Positions 48,732 to 59,527 of a stretch of 64,000 nt of DNA are shown piece after piece (positions within the stretch are counted from its first letter, which is position 1; each line of letters starts with the position of its first letter). The notes under the pieces are model-generated. The model was not told the origin of the DNA. It made no database searches and was given only the letters and a program-made list of their open reading frames with translations. Source of the DNA: Cordylochernes scorpioides (Eukaryota > Arthropoda > Arachnida > Pseudoscorpiones > Chernetidae); the NCBI GenBank assembly GCA_030710605.1, contig CP092874.1:39566164-39630163 (forward strand), written 5' to 3'. A program made the translations under genes and the position numbers.

Positions 48732-50330
48732 CTATTTATACATGGCGAGTTGGTGGAGAAGAAGTGGTCCCCCTAGGCCTTGCAGGAGGGCAGCTGTTGG
48801 GCGATGAGCTCTTGACCAAGTGTCAGGGCCGGGTCGTCGGAATCGGGGATTGATATCTCCTTTATTTTGTAGAATATCTTGTATGGTTGGATTATTTGAA
48901 TTTTGCATTTGAAGGTATAATTTCTTAACAGAAGTTTGGTACATATCTTCTAGATCGGGTTGGTTCAAGTCCTCCTTCAGTATCTTGTTTGATAGGTTGA
49001 ATGGAGCTCCCATACTTGTCCGAAGGCAGATTCTCATAAATGCGTTTATCCTGTTTTTGTTTGTGGTTGTAATATATTTACACCAAATTGGGAGTGCATA
49101 TGTTACTATCGGGAGGATACACCTTCTGTATAGAGTAAACTTTTGTTTTGTAGTCAATTTGCTTCTATAGTTGAACAGGCTTGATAATGTTATTTTTGCG
49201 ATTTTTGCTTTCTTTATGACATGCATGTTGAATTTCATCTTGGAGTCTAAAGTAACTCCAAGATATTTAACGATGTCAGTCCAGTTAATAGGGCTCTGGT
49301 TTACCTTCAGGATGGATTGTGGCTTGAATTTTTTATTGTCTAGTGGAGGAAAAATTATTGCCTGAGACTTTTTTGGGTTGATGTCTAATTTCCAATCATT
49401 GCACCATTTGGTTATACTGTTTATGTAATTTTGGAGTTGTGTAGTTATTATTCCTATTGATTTGGAGTTTGATAAAATTGCTGCGTCATCTGCGAAAAGT
49501 TCTATTTGACATTTTGGATGTGGGGGGAAATCGTTGATGTAGATGTTGAATAGGTAGGGTCCAAGGATAGAGCCTTGAGGGACTCCAATCTGGGTTGGTT
49601 TTGCCGTGGTTATATAATTCCCTTGCTTAATTGAAAAGGTTCTGTCCTGGAGATAGTTTTTCAAGAATTTGATAAAATCCCTTGGAAATTGATTTTTTGT
49701 TATTTTTGCTATCAAGCCATCATGCCATACTCTATCAAAGGCTTTGGTAAAGTCTAGAAAAACAGCACCTACTGCCTCCTTGTGGGACTTTCTTATTTGG
49801 ATGTAGTCTATTACTGTGATTAGCTGGTGGGTTGTGGAGTGTCCTTTTCTGAATCCGAATTGTTGAGGAATGATAAAGTTAATGGAATCCATGTATGACT
49901 GCAATCTGCGAAGAACGCTTCTCTCGTATACCTTACCGATGGTAGAGAGAAGGCTGATTGGTCTGTGATCTTCAGGTGATTTGACAGGTGATTTTTTTGG
50001 AATGGTTATGATAATGGCATGTTTCCATGTCTTCGGGAAGTAGCACAGGTGTAATGCAGCATTGAAGATCCCAGCGAGAAAAACTATCCATTTGATGGGG
50101 AGGTTTTTAGTCATTTGCGGCGTAATATTGTCGTGGCCTGGAGCTTTGTGATTACCTAGATTTTTAATCACTTCCTTTACTTCATTTGGCGTTGTCATTG
50201 ATAGTATATTCTCTTGGGGATGATGGCAAGTGTTATCTGTTAGGTAAGACGGAACCTCATCCTCCGCCTTGGAAAAGTATTTGGAAAAATGCTCTGAAAG
50301 ACCATTTCCAATTTCTTTGTCGGTCAGCAA
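48732..50330 (-). CDS. LINE ORF2, reverse transcriptase
   Basis: An intact 532-codon piece. GNHKAPGHDNITPQM, HRPISLLSTIGKVYE, FRKGHSTTHQL, AVFLDFTKAFDRVWHDGL, IGVPQGSILGPYLFNIYINDF and the catalytic LFADDAAIL (near residues 278-286) appear in the canonical order. A thumb and a C-terminal segment ending RPTAALLQGLGGP follow. It copies the element RNA at a nicked target. Confidence 0.95.
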   Translation of the reverse strand: MLTDKEIGNGLSEHFSKYFSKAEDEVPSYLTDNTCHHPQENILSMTTPNEVKEVIKNLGNHKAPGHDNITPQMTKNLPIKWIVFLAGIFNAALHLCYFPKTWKHAIIITIPKKSPVKSPEDHRPISLLSTIGKVYERSVLRRLQSYMDSINFIIPQQFGFRKGHSTTHQLITVIDYIQIRKSHKEAVGAVFLDFTKAFDRVWHDGLIAKITKNQFPRDFIKFLKNYLQDRTFSIKQGNYITTAKPTQIGVPQGSILGPYLFNIYINDFPPHPKCQIELFADDAAILSNSKSIGIITTQLQNYINSITKWCNDWKLDINPKKSQAIIFPPLDNKKFKPQSILKVNQSPINWTDIVKYLGVTLDSKMKFNMHVIKKAKIAKITLSSLFNYRSKLTTKQKFTLYRRCILPIVTYALPIWCKYITTTNKNRINAFMRICLRTSMGAPFNLSNKILKEDLNQPDLEDMYQTSVKKLYLQMQNSNNPTIQDILQNKGDINPRFRRPGPDTWSRAHRPTAALLQGLGGPLLLHQLAMYK

Positions 50331-50347
50331 GGTTTTTCCATTTGCAT

Positions 50348-50821
50348 TTAAACTAGTGATTTTGTCATTTTTTTCCTAATGGGTTTTGTTTTTTTCCAGA
50401 AGTCTGTTGGGCTCGATTCAAGTTTGCTTAAAAAACTATTCCAATTTTCAGATTTCTCTGCTTCAAGGGCTTGATTTACCTTTCCTTGAAGATTGAGGTA
50501 AGTAGCTCTATGAGCTGGATCCCAGGTTGATTGCCATCTTTTCCTAGCTTTATTTTTCTCCCTTATTAAGGCTTTGGTTTTTGGGTTATTTATTAATTTG
50601 GAAGATGAGACTATGGTGTTTTTCGAGTAGCTATTATTAATTTTCTCGTTTAAAATTCCAACTGCTGAATCAATGTCTACTTCAATTTTCAAGGGGAGTC
50701 TGGGGGTCGTGGTGGAGATTAGATCTTGTTGAAAATGAACCCAATTAGTTACTCGGCTGAACTGGGTTGTGAATTCATCCTTTGGACAATTCAATTCAAA
50801 AATTACAGGGAGATGGTCAGA
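50348..50821 (-). pseudogene. LINE ORF2, linker between endonuclease and RT
   Basis: It starts with the SDHLPVIFELN motif of the endonuclease after the premature stop and continues to KKTKPIRKKM. It then leaves the frame at a homopolymer of A (plus-strand T run at 50368-50376), where a one-base indel separates it from the RT frame. Confidence 0.88.
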
Positions 50822-51442
50822 TTATAAATCGTCGGTGGTTTTGGCCTTTGGGGTCCAGGGAATGTTTTTAAGAACAGCGAAGTCTAGGAAATCGGGATTG
50901 CCGAGTGGACTGTAATGCGTGGGTGACCAAGGTGCGACAATGTCGAGGCTTTCTCTTTCGAAGAAATTGTGCAGCACGATTCCGCTGTTTTTAGAAGTCC
51001 TTGATCCCCAAAGAGGGTGTTTGGAGTTCCAGTCTCCTGCAACGAATATTGCGTGGTTGTGTTTTATCAGTTGGTTCAAATCTTCTTCCAATAATGGTGA
51101 ATCAGGCTTCTTATAAATTGCTGAGATTTGCAAGAGGGTTTTTCCATCTGGTTTTATCAAAATTGAAGTATTTTCCAAGTTTAAAGTATGAATCAGCATA
51201 TTTTTATATTTAAAAAAGGATTTTATAATGATGGCTGTTCCCCCACCCTTTCCTGTAATTCGATCAGTTCTAATGGTTTGATAGTTCCTGAACTTTAGAT
51301 CAATTGAGGGTTTAAGGTGAGTTTCACTGAGCAGAGCAATGTCAATTGAGTTATCTTCTAAAAAGTGCAATAATTCTTCTTTCTTTGATCTGATTCCGCT
51401 ACAATTCCAAGCAATAATTTTAAAAGGTAATTTGCAATTCAT
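50822..51442 (-). CDS. LINE ORF2, endonuclease part up to a premature stop
   Basis: APE-type endonuclease: IIAWNCSGIRSKKEEL, the catalytic Glu of LLSETHL, DRITGKGGGTAIII, and the Asp and Asn of GDWNSKHPLWG. The frame stops at 50822-50824 with taa, where the paralogous copy (8599-8620) has a serine codon in the SDH motif region. One base change accounts for this. The same frame continues past the stop to 50348. Confidence 0.93.
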   Translation of the reverse strand: MNCKLPFKIIAWNCSGIRSKKEELLHFLEDNSIDIALLSETHLKPSIDLKFRNYQTIRTDRITGKGGGTAIIIKSFFKYKNMLIHTLNLENTSILIKPDGKTLLQISAIYKKPDSPLLEEDLNQLIKHNHAIFVAGDWNSKHPLWGSRTSKNSGIVLHNFFERESLDIVAPWSPTHYSPLGNPDFLDFAVLKNIPWTPKAKTTDDL

Positions 51443-52629
51443 TGTAGGTATGTTTTGATTACTTGCATCAATTTTTCACATAGGTCATTAGTTTCAGAGC
51501 GAGTTTTTCTTGTCACAACCTCAGCATTGCTTTGGTTTTGTTGTTCTAAAATTTTCGGCAGTGTTTCAGATCTTTTTGAAATCGGAAGTGGGTTGTTAGG
51601 TATGTACTGACCAGGGTATCTTGGCTGTTGCTGATGTACTCTTGGAAACTTAGGGCATCCGCGGTAATTGGCTGTGTGCGCATCTTCGCAGTTTTCACAC
51701 TTTGGGGGAAGTTGTCTTGACTTTCTTGGGCAGTCCTTCGAATGGTGCTTCTCGGCACACTTGACGCATTTTGGTTTCAGGAAGCAGTTAAGTTGACCGT
51801 GCCCGAAACCCTGGCAGTTGAAGCATTGAGTCACACGGTTTGTTGTTCTGAAAGATTCTACTGCAATTTTCTGATAGAGAAGTTCAGTTATTCCATAAAT
51901 TTTCTTGTTTTGTTCATTTTTCGGTAATTCTACCAGTACTAAATTCATTGGCCTTTTAGTTGATTGTCTATGAAGTCTCTTCACAGAGGTCTCAGTAAAG
52001 CCCATTGTTGCAAGTTCTATTGCTATATCTTCAGTCTTGTAGGCTGTTGTCACGCCCTTTAATACCACTTTGAGCGGTTTTTCTTCTTGGAGTCTATAAG
52101 AGTAGCCGCCATGGTTTTTTTTTAAACATATTCCCTGATTTTTTTGAAGTCTGAAATATTTTTGGCCTTGATGCTTATTTCCTGAGATCGTGCATTGGAA
52201 TTTATCTGTGCACAGGTCTTTCAGCTCTTGGCAGAGCAACTTCCAGTCTGTTACATTTTCTGCTATTACAGGTGGTATTCTTGGCTTTTTTGCATGTGTG
52301 ACTTTTGTCCAAGGACCATCTTCATCAATGTTTTCTTCGTTAACCTGAGAAGGGGTAGCTGCGGACGTTTCTTGAGGGACTTCAGTTACCTCGTTCATGG
52401 AGACATCGTTTTCATTATGCTGTGAGACAACTTCCATTCTCGGTGTCTTATGGCTACGTGGTGTTGAATCTGATGGGGATTCGCGAGTTCGTTTCTTTGT
52501 TGAAGGAGTTTCTTCTACTTTGTATTCGATGCCACATCTTTCAAGAATTTTAAAAAGTATGTTGGTGTCGATTATACTGACTTTTTCGCTAACTGGGCTG
52601 ATCGTTGATTTGATTACAATAGGCTGCAT
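51439..52629 (-). CDS. LINE ORF1 RNA-binding protein
   Basis: An intact 396-codon frame. The N-terminal third is polar and carries an acidic stretch (NENDVSMNEVTEVPQETS...NIDEDGPWTKVTHAKKPRIPP). The centre has a PLKVVLKGVTTAYKTEDIAIEL segment resembling the RNA-recognition fold used by insect ORF1 proteins. The last third has three zinc knuckles near residues 268-325 (CFNCQGFGHGQLNC, CVKCAEKHHSKDC, CENCEDAHTANYRGC). It ends four bases inside ORF2 (ATGA overlap), suggesting that ORF2 is translated by reinitiation after ORF1. Confidence 0.93.
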   Translation of the reverse strand: MQPIVIKSTISPVSEKVSIIDTNILFKILERCGIEYKVEETPSTKKRTRESPSDSTPRSHKTPRMEVVSQHNENDVSMNEVTEVPQETSAATPSQVNEENIDEDGPWTKVTHAKKPRIPPVIAENVTDWKLLCQELKDLCTDKFQCTISGNKHQGQKYFRLQKNQGICLKKNHGGYSYRLQEEKPLKVVLKGVTTAYKTEDIAIELATMGFTETSVKRLHRQSTKRPMNLVLVELPKNEQNKKIYGITELLYQKIAVESFRTTNRVTQCFNCQGFGHGQLNCFLKPKCVKCAEKHHSKDCPRKSRQLPPKCENCEDAHTANYRGCPKFPRVHQQQPRYPGQYIPNNPLPISKRSETLPKILEQQNQSNAEVVTRKTRSETNDLCEKLMQVIKTYLQ

Positions 52630-52662
52630 CTTTTTTAGCTCCTGTCAATAATCTGATTTGAA

Positions 52663-52790
52663 ATAAATATTCTTTGCAATTTTATTTGCAAATATCTACT
52701 TTCACTCGCAAGCAGCGCCTCTCGCGGCATCTGGTGAAATTACATTTATAAATTGTAAAAATGCTAAAATATGTTCCAAGTTTAATAAAT
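52663..52790 (-). repeat. family E repeat, copy 2, right part
   Basis: Continues copy 2 after the LINE and its target duplication. Contains ctcgcaagcagcgcctctcgcgg at 52707-52729. Confidence 0.85.
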
Positions 52791-53037
52791 CTAATATTTA
52801 ATTTGAGGATTTAGTAATATAATATTCCAATGACGTAAAAAAACTTGGCATTTAAATATTAATATATATTTTAAATATATATCTTATTTAAATTTAATAA
52901 ATGTTTCCAAAAAAATATGTGTTTCAAAAATATATTTAAACGCATCTACTTATATAATTGCCTTATTTTGTCTGTGTGAAGTTCACTGTGTGAAGTTCAC
53001 GGATAGATTTTGGTCAGAATGGATAAAATAAAAAAAG
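52791..53037. other. AT-rich, no gene
   Basis: Includes a short direct repeat of tgtgtgaagttcac near 52973-53000. Confidence 0.5.
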
Positions 53038-53112
53038 TGTCAAGGGATGGGAATCGAACCCACGACCTTCCGCTTACCGGGCAGATGCCATGACCACTAG
53101 GCTACCCTGGAC
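53038..53112 (-). tRNA. tRNA-like sequence, probable pseudogene or SINE head (GGT anticodon)
   Basis: A full cloverleaf can be drawn on the minus strand. The acceptor GTCCAGG/CCTTGAC has one mismatch. There is a D arm with AGTGG and an anticodon stem TCTGC/GCGGA. The loop CCGGTAA has C at the invariant U33 position. The T arm is GTGGG/CCCAT with loop TTCGATT. The C33, the acceptor mismatch and the lack of a T run nearby argue against a working tRNA-Thr. Confidence 0.45.
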
Positions 53113-53490
53113 ATATTTTTCTGTCATAAAGTTAATATATGATGCCAATATATATTATAATTGTATAAACGAATGCAAGACAAAATCACCGCGAATGTTT
53201 CTTTTTTTTTTAAAGCAATTTCTTATTAAGGCAATTATCGTTTTGTACAATTACTTAATCTTTTAAAATAAATAGCAATACTTAAATGAAAATATGTTTC
53301 TTTAAATAAAATAAAATAAACTTTTTAATCGGTAACCTTTATGAGAACCTTTAAATATATATAAGTACCTTTATAATCGATAATCTTTATAAGAATAAAA
53401 TATGTAATTCATTAAATAGAAATTTAATTTTTAGTATTATATAATAACTGCTCTAATTTGAAATATTTGGTAGGTTTTATTTATTTATTT
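53113..53490. other. AT-rich flank
   Basis: 53170-53340 resembles 5090-5230 (atttaatcggtaacct block), an internal part of the first family A chain copy. No gene. Confidence 0.5.
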
Positions 53491-54053
53491 ACTAGCGGAC
53501 GTACCCGGCTTCGCCCGAGGTTTTACCCGAGTAAAGGTTTGTCTAGCGAACATTTGTTAAAACAATTCTCTAAAAACTTATTTAAAATATATATATATAT
53601 TTGATAATTTGAAACTCGTAAATTTGAATCTCTCGATAAAGTGAACATTTTTTCCCGGTCCCTGTGTGCCGTGTCATCCTGAATTTTGTCTTTCCTAATT
53701 TTCTACATTACAAAATCATAGTTTTATCTAGTGAACATTTTTTCCCGTGTCACATTGCCGTGTCATCCTGAGATAATCTTACTTTTGATAAATAATATTT
53801 AAGATAACAAACTTAGTGATAAGAAAACTTGTTATCATCGTCACAATGGGGGCGCTGCTTGCGAGTTTAATCTACAAATCTGCAAATAACTCTAAGGATA
53901 TTCAAGATATTCATGAAATTATTTCTCAAAAACCTTCCCGGTGATATACCTAATAATATCCCAAAATTTCACGGCGATTGGATGTATGGTTTTTGAATCT
54001 ATAGAGTACAGACAAACAGACAGACAGACAGACATTCAATTTTATATATATAG
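53491..54053 (+). repeat. family A TA-tailed repeat
   Basis: Starts actagcggacgtacccgg, has gggggcgctgcttgcgag at 53848-53865, and ends attcaattttatatatatag directly before copy 2 of the long duplication. The block between tcccgg and gtcatcctgag is shortened. Confidence 0.85.
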
Positions 54054-55293
54054 ATTTTCATTTTTATATATAACTGATCTAATTCGCAGTTTAAAATAAC
54101 TGCTCTTGAAATATTTGGTATGTTTTATTTATTTATATATTTTCATTTTTTTTATATAACTGATCTAATTTGCCGTTTAAAATAACTGCTCTAATTCGAA
54201 ATATTTGGTATGTTTTATTTGTGTTCACTCTATATTTCTATTTATTTGAAGTATTATAATTTCCATGTCCCAAAAACCTATTTAAAAAAGGTCGTTAGAA
54301 ATATGTAATGCCTGAAATAGCTTTGCATGCGAATATTTATGATGCCAAGCGTAACTTAATGGTTAGGTGTGCGGCTTCGTATTTCCACAACCTTGGTTCG
54401 AAACTTAGCCTGGGTGTTTTTTTTTTTATATATATTATTGAAGCAAAGTTTTTTTTTTACAGTACCAAGATTTCCATACATAGGTAAAAAAAGTACGATG
54501 AAAACGATAGGCTATTTTAAATTATATATAAATTGAATATTAAAAATATATATTCTAATTATTCTACTTAGCTCACGAACAGCGCCCTCTATCAAGGTTA
54601 TAAATACGTTTAAAATCGATATCTTCTCAAAATTTTATTAATAATAGTTCGCTTAATAATTAGAATACTTGATCTAAATCGAGATATTTATAGACGCTCG
54701 CTCGATTTGAAGATTTACACATGTGTATATCGTAACTAATCTGACTGTAAAGTTTGGAGCGGGACGTTTCACAAGAGTGACATCCACGGCGCCAAATTTA
54801 TAATTGTAACGAATAGTGTTTGAATAAAACATTTAATCGGGTAAACCCGGGCGTTGCCTGGGTCAATCGTCTAGTATAACAATATTTATATACGTTTATA
54901 AAAATATATATATATAGGTGGATTGGATGTTTTCTAGAATCGTTTAAACAAATGTTCGTTAGGCAAACTTTTACTCGGGTAAAAACCGGGCGAAGCCGGG
55001 TATATTCGCGAATTTTTAACGGCGCTATTTGTCAACATTTGATAAACTTATAAATTGCCAACTTAGCCACCAAGTTTCACTATGACACATCTAAAAAAGA
55101 AAATTATATCTTTCCATATTATATAATCCTTTACGTTATTTTTTATCAAAATATTAATAGAATGATTAAGCAATATTTTAGGGCAAATTATTGAAGGGTA
55201 TCTTTAATTTTTATTTTAAGAATAAAATTACTATTTTAATATATAATGTTCTCATTTTGAATATCTGGATATGTTTCACCTATTTTATAGATT

Positions 55294-55808
55294 ACTAGCC
55301 GAATGACCCGGGCAACGCCCGGGTTTTACCCTATTAAATGTACCCTAATCAAATACTATTCGTTACAATTATAAATTGGCGCCGTGGATGTCACTATTGT
55401 GAAACGTCCCGCTCCAAACTTTGTGTCTGAGAAGCGATATTTTTATAGAAAGATGATCTGGCTTTTGTTTTCTGCTCGAATGAATGTTTTTCTGTTTGAA
55501 TTTTGTTCCTGCATACAAAATAATGAACTGGTTTCACCCGTGGTCTCTGCTTTTTGGAATTTTTCCCGATATAATTTTGTATCTGATAATCAAACATGAT
55601 ACAGCAATATCGTCATCATCATTTTCTGACTAAAAATATATAGTTTTAATAATTGATTTATAAATTTTTTAAAATAGCCTATCGTCTTCCCCGTATTCTT
55701 TTACCTATGTATGGAAATTTTGGTTTGAATTAGTGAACTACTGCAAATTTGTATACCGGACATACAGACAGACAAACATACAAACATTCATTTATATATA
55801 TATAGAGA
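55294..55808 (+). repeat. family B TA-tailed repeat (copy 2)
   Basis: Counterpart of 28972-29488. Confidence 0.9.
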
Positions 55809-56491
55809 TATCAACTATATTAATTAAATCAAATACCTTAACACTAATATAATACAATTTTTGCCATCACACACACTTTTTCCTGTAGTTTATGTGTTAC
55901 TTCTGTATTGCTATTCTATGGCACTTCTAATATTTATTATTGATGTACTTTCAGTATGAAGGAAATTGCAATCGGGGGAATTCTCGGGCGAAGCCGGGTC
56001 ATACGTCTAGTATATATATAAAAATCAATGTTTGTATGTTTGTTTGTATGTCCGGTATACAAATTCGCAGTAGTTCACTAATTCAAACCAAAATTTCCAT
56101 ATATAGGTAAAAAATACGGGGAAGACGATAGGCTATTTTAAAAAATATATAAATCGATTATTGAAACTATATATTCAAATTATTCTACTTAGCTCACGAA
56201 CAGCGCCCTCTATCAAAGATTAGATTAAATTATGCTGATGCAAACAAATAGATAATGCTAATTAAAATAAAAACATAAATCCTCCAGGGAAAAGATTCTT
56301 TTAAAAATATTTTTATTAAAAAATATCTCGAGCTTTCGGGCAAGTAAGCCCTTCTACGGGAGAAACTATTTTACATCCTTAATACGCCACAATAAAATAA
56401 TATTTAAACTTAAATACAGTCCTTTAGTTGTTTACATTTGTTTTGAGGCATAATCAACGCGGGCTTCTATTGCGCGTGATTCACTTGGAGG

Positions 56492-56802
56492 TTATGGGGT
56501 GGGCTCAGGAAATATAATGTTATAAACTTCCGGGATATCTATTCTTCTGTTAATACTATTGTGCTTTCTGGATATGATGGATTCTATTATTAGTCTCTGT
56601 AGTCTATTGGGGATGTTGGAGTAATGGGTCTTTGGTTCTGATAGGGAGAAGGAATGGCCTGTTTCTCTTATATGTTGGTATACTAAAGATCTACTGTCTT
56701 GGTTGTCGATATTTAGTTTATGTTCTGATATTCTTATATTTAAATGTCTGCCAGTTTCGCCAACATATTTGGTTTTGCATTCGTTGCATTCTATGGAATA
56801 TA
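56492..56802 (-). pseudogene. Penelope GIY-YIG endonuclease piece
   Basis: AIYSIECNECKTKYVGETGRH (GIY-YIG-type motif with the Arg of TGR) followed by RISEHKLNI and an intact C-terminus. It is cut from the RT by the LINE. The open frame upstream of AIYS is LINE tail sequence and meaningless. Confidence 0.88.
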
Positions 56803-56818
56803 TGGCATTCTTAATATT

Positions 56819-58326
56819 ACAACAACAACAAAACAGCTTTATTAGGGCATCTTGCCCTGTACGGATTCTCCGTGGAGTTACAGACAATATTAACCATAAG
56901 AGAACAGGTGAAAATATAGTATTTACAGTCAAGGTATGTCAAACAGGGTGACTTTTTATTGTGCCCCTGTTCTTCTCTCTTCCATGAGTGCAATTTTATT
57001 CCCAACCGCTTTTTGAAAGTTGAACAGTTCAATTGCCCAACTTTTCTTATCTGAAACAGTTTTTATTAGCTTTATTGAGTTCAAATGCGGTCTAGGAAGA
57101 CTTTTCAGGATCTTTTTTCTCTCTCCTTCCAGATCCCCGCATTCAGAAATAAAATGGTATATTTCATCAGTTATCTGACTTCCACATAACCCACAGTACA
57201 AATCTTCTTTCTTAATTGCGTAAATATGATTTTCTTTGATCATTGTTGACATTAATCTGATCTGTGCAATAAAACTCACTAAAGCTGAAGACAAATTGCA
57301 TGAAAAGTAATTTTCTGGAATAAATGAATCATAAAGTAACCTATAGTTTGAGTATGTTTTCGTAAGAGATAATTTTGCCAGATCTTGCTGCAATAGCTGT
57401 TCAATTTTTATTTTTAGTATATTCGGAAGTTCGATCTGTATGTCATCATAATTTAACCTATAGTTTAGCCATGTGAGTCCACAATGATTGATGATATCCA
57501 TAATATTCTTACAGAATCCTATAGGTTTTTTTGTCATTAAGGAAATTTCCTTCAATCTATTCCAGCATAGCTTAGGTAGTCTATTGTCTTCCATTTTTTG
57601 TAATCTAATGAAATATTTCAAAATTAATTTGATCGTTGTAAAAGTCAAAGATATTCTGCCTGTTTCCAGCCTTACAATGTACCCTGGTATATATCTTGGT
57701 AGATTCAGAAAATTTTTGATAAACGTATTCTGTAATTGGTCTATAATATCCGTATTGTCCCAAGCCCACACAGGGGCCGCATAGAGCAGTATTGATTTAA
57801 TAACTGAGTCAAATAGATTCAGAGCAACTTTTAATGAGTTAATTTTTTCTTTTTTTATCAGTCTAATAGTTGCATTTATTGCCGTATTTGCTTTGGCTTT
57901 ATAAAAGAGGGCTACCTTTTTACTATTAATAGTGGAAGTGAATGGATATCCCAGATATGTAATATTGGACGCAACAGTCAGTGGGGTGTCACCCCAGTAC
58001 CAGTTTTCGTGTCTTGCCGGTCTTCCTCCATTTCTGAATACTATTATTTTGGACTTATTTTCATTTAAAACTAATTTGTTCTTATCCAGGTAAGACTTTA
58101 GTAAATTGATTTTAATTTGAAGATTAATTTTCGATTCTCCAATTATGGCTATGTCATCCGCATACATAAGTAGGTGTAAAACGCCAAAATCAGGGAGATG
58201 AAATCCTGTAAGTGCTGAGTTATTATAAAGTTCTATTAGGTCGGCCATATATAGTATAAATAAAAGTGGGGAAAGTGATTCTCCCTGCAACACTCCAGAA
58301 TTAATTTTCACATTATTTGAATATTG
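56819..58326 (-). mobile_element. LINE, 5'-truncated, inserted only in copy 2
   Basis: A 1508-bp insert flanked by the 16-bp duplication tggcattcttaatatt (56803-56818 and 58327-58342). Copy 1 has this sequence once, near 30479-30494. The 3' end (minus strand) is taataaagctgttttg followed by a TTG-repeat tail. Confidence 0.97.
56956..58326 (-). CDS. LINE reverse transcriptase, C-terminal 450 residues
   Basis: An intact frame from the 5' truncation point. LQGESLSPLLFILYMADLIEL and the catalytic LMYADDIAIIGES are followed by FRNGGRPARHENWYWGDTPL and YLGYPFTST. The C-terminus holds a CGLCGSQITDEIYHFISEC zinc motif and a tail. Before LQGES the palm, the fingers and any endonuclease are missing. 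The absence of stops over 450 codons indicates a recent insertion. The frame extends accidentally into host sequence at 58327-58356. Confidence 0.93.
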   Translation of the reverse strand, partial: QYSNNVKINSGVLQGESLSPLLFILYMADLIELYNNSALTGFHLPDFGVLHLLMYADDIAIIGESKINLQIKINLLKSYLDKNKLVLNENKSKIIVFRNGGRPARHENWYWGDTPLTVASNITYLGYPFTSTINSKKVALFYKAKANTAINATIRLIKKEKINSLKVALNLFDSVIKSILLYAAPVWAWDNTDIIDQLQNTFIKNFLNLPRYIPGYIVRLETGRISLTFTTIKLILKYFIRLQKMEDNRLPKLCWNRLKEISLMTKKPIGFCKNIMDIINHCGLTWLNYRLNYDDIQIELPNILKIKIEQLLQQDLAKLSLTKTYSNYRLLYDSFIPENYFSCNLSSALVSFIAQIRLMSTMIKENHIYAIKKEDLYCGLCGSQITDEIYHFISECGDLEGERKKILKSLPRPHLNSIKLIKTVSDKKSWAIELFNFQKAVGNKIALMEERRTGAQ

Positions 58327-58342
58327 TGGCATTCTTAATATT

Positions 58343-59203
58343 GGAAGGATAATCAACGGTATTGTTCTTTGTTATGGGGTTTCTTAGTAGCGAATTTAAA
58401 TTGGGTGAGTTGCTGAAAAATGTTTTGATCCCAAATTTCTTCAGATGACGGGCTATAGAAACAGATACTGGTGAATAAGGAATACTGCTAATAGATTTAT
58501 AGATTGGGGAATTCCGAATTTCAGAAGGGCTATAGAAATGTCTTAGAATAAACCATAAAGGACATTGACAAGTCTTCAGATTTCTTAATATATTCTGAGT
58601 TTCTTCTGTTTTAAAGGTTTGAAGTGAGCAGTGGCTATGGATACGTTTAGTTAAGGTCTTTACGGTATTGATTTTATGGCTTAGAGGGCAGTAGGAGGAA
58701 AAACGGATATAGTCGGGGTTGATGGATGGCTTATAATAAACAGTTGTTTGGAATTGATTCTGTATGCGAAAAATTGTTATATCTAGAAAAGGCAGGCTAT
58801 TGTTTGTTTCTTTTTCAAATGTGAAATTTAGGTTAGGATGGTAACTGTTGAGTCTTTCTAGAATGATCTTGGTTTGATTTTCGGGGCATATACAGAATAT
58901 GTCGTCAATATATCGACGCCATAAAATTATATCTGACGGGAATAGGGAGGGTATCCATTTGTCTATGCGACGCATGACAATTTCGGCGACTGAGGTTGAA
59001 AGAGAGCTCCCCATGGGAGAACCTTTAATCTGTTCGTAAGTTTTGCAATCGTATGTTAGGATATTTGTTTCGAGGCATAGGGCTATAAGTTTAGTTACTT
59101 TCCTGACAGTGATCTGATCAACCTGATTTTCTTTCAAGAATTCTTCGGTGCTGCTTAGTATCAGCTGGTGTGGGAGACTTGGTGGGGGAGGGGGGCCCCC
59201 CAT
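58343..59203 (-). pseudogene. Penelope RT piece (copy 2)
   Basis: Same as the RT part of 30186-31394, including KGSPMGSSLS and RRYIDDIFCI. It is open from the leader junction to the LINE insertion. Confidence 0.9.
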
Positions 59204-59527
59204 CTGGTCTTTGGCATTTTCCTCCCCTCTGTCCCTGCCACCAGCTGACCGAACCCTCTTTGGATCTTTATTTTGACGTCAACATTTTTAGTGTTACATA
59301 CAAATAGGGGTTTACAGGTATTATCAATAAAGATATAGCATATATACAAAAAAATGGGGCTGGCAGCAAACAGAAACGGTGTACATCCCAAAAGAAGGGC
59401 AGGATCCTTTAAGGTATCGGCTCTAATTGGAAGATATGTGACATATATTAAAAGTGTCATTATTATAGAGTTTAAAATATACGATATATATATTATACTT
59501 GTTTTTAAAACATTTATCTATATATAT

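Larger units (their letters stand above)
48652..52653 (-). mobile_element. near-full-length Jockey-type LINE
   Basis: A 4.0-kb element flanked by the 9-bp duplication tgatttgaa (48643-48651 and 52654-52662), inside a family E repeat. It has 24 bp of 5' leader, ORF1, ORF2, a short 3' UTR and an A/T-rich tail of AAATA-type repeats. Only two lesions disable ORF2: a nonsense codon and one homopolymer indel. There is no RNase H, as expected for the Jockey clade. Confidence 0.93.
56272..59520 (-). mobile_element. Penelope-like element, copy 2, split by a LINE
   Basis: Counterpart of 29942-31672. The RT piece is 58343-59203 and the GIY-YIG piece 56492-56802. The LINE insertion at 56819-58326 separates them. 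Unlike copy 1, the end of the coding region is intact here, to PEVYNIIFPEPTP. Confidence 0.9.

Noticed and set aside
53038-53112. Functional tRNA-Thr gene
   Set aside because: C at position 33, an acceptor mismatch, and no nearby T-run terminator make a pseudogene or SINE head more likely.
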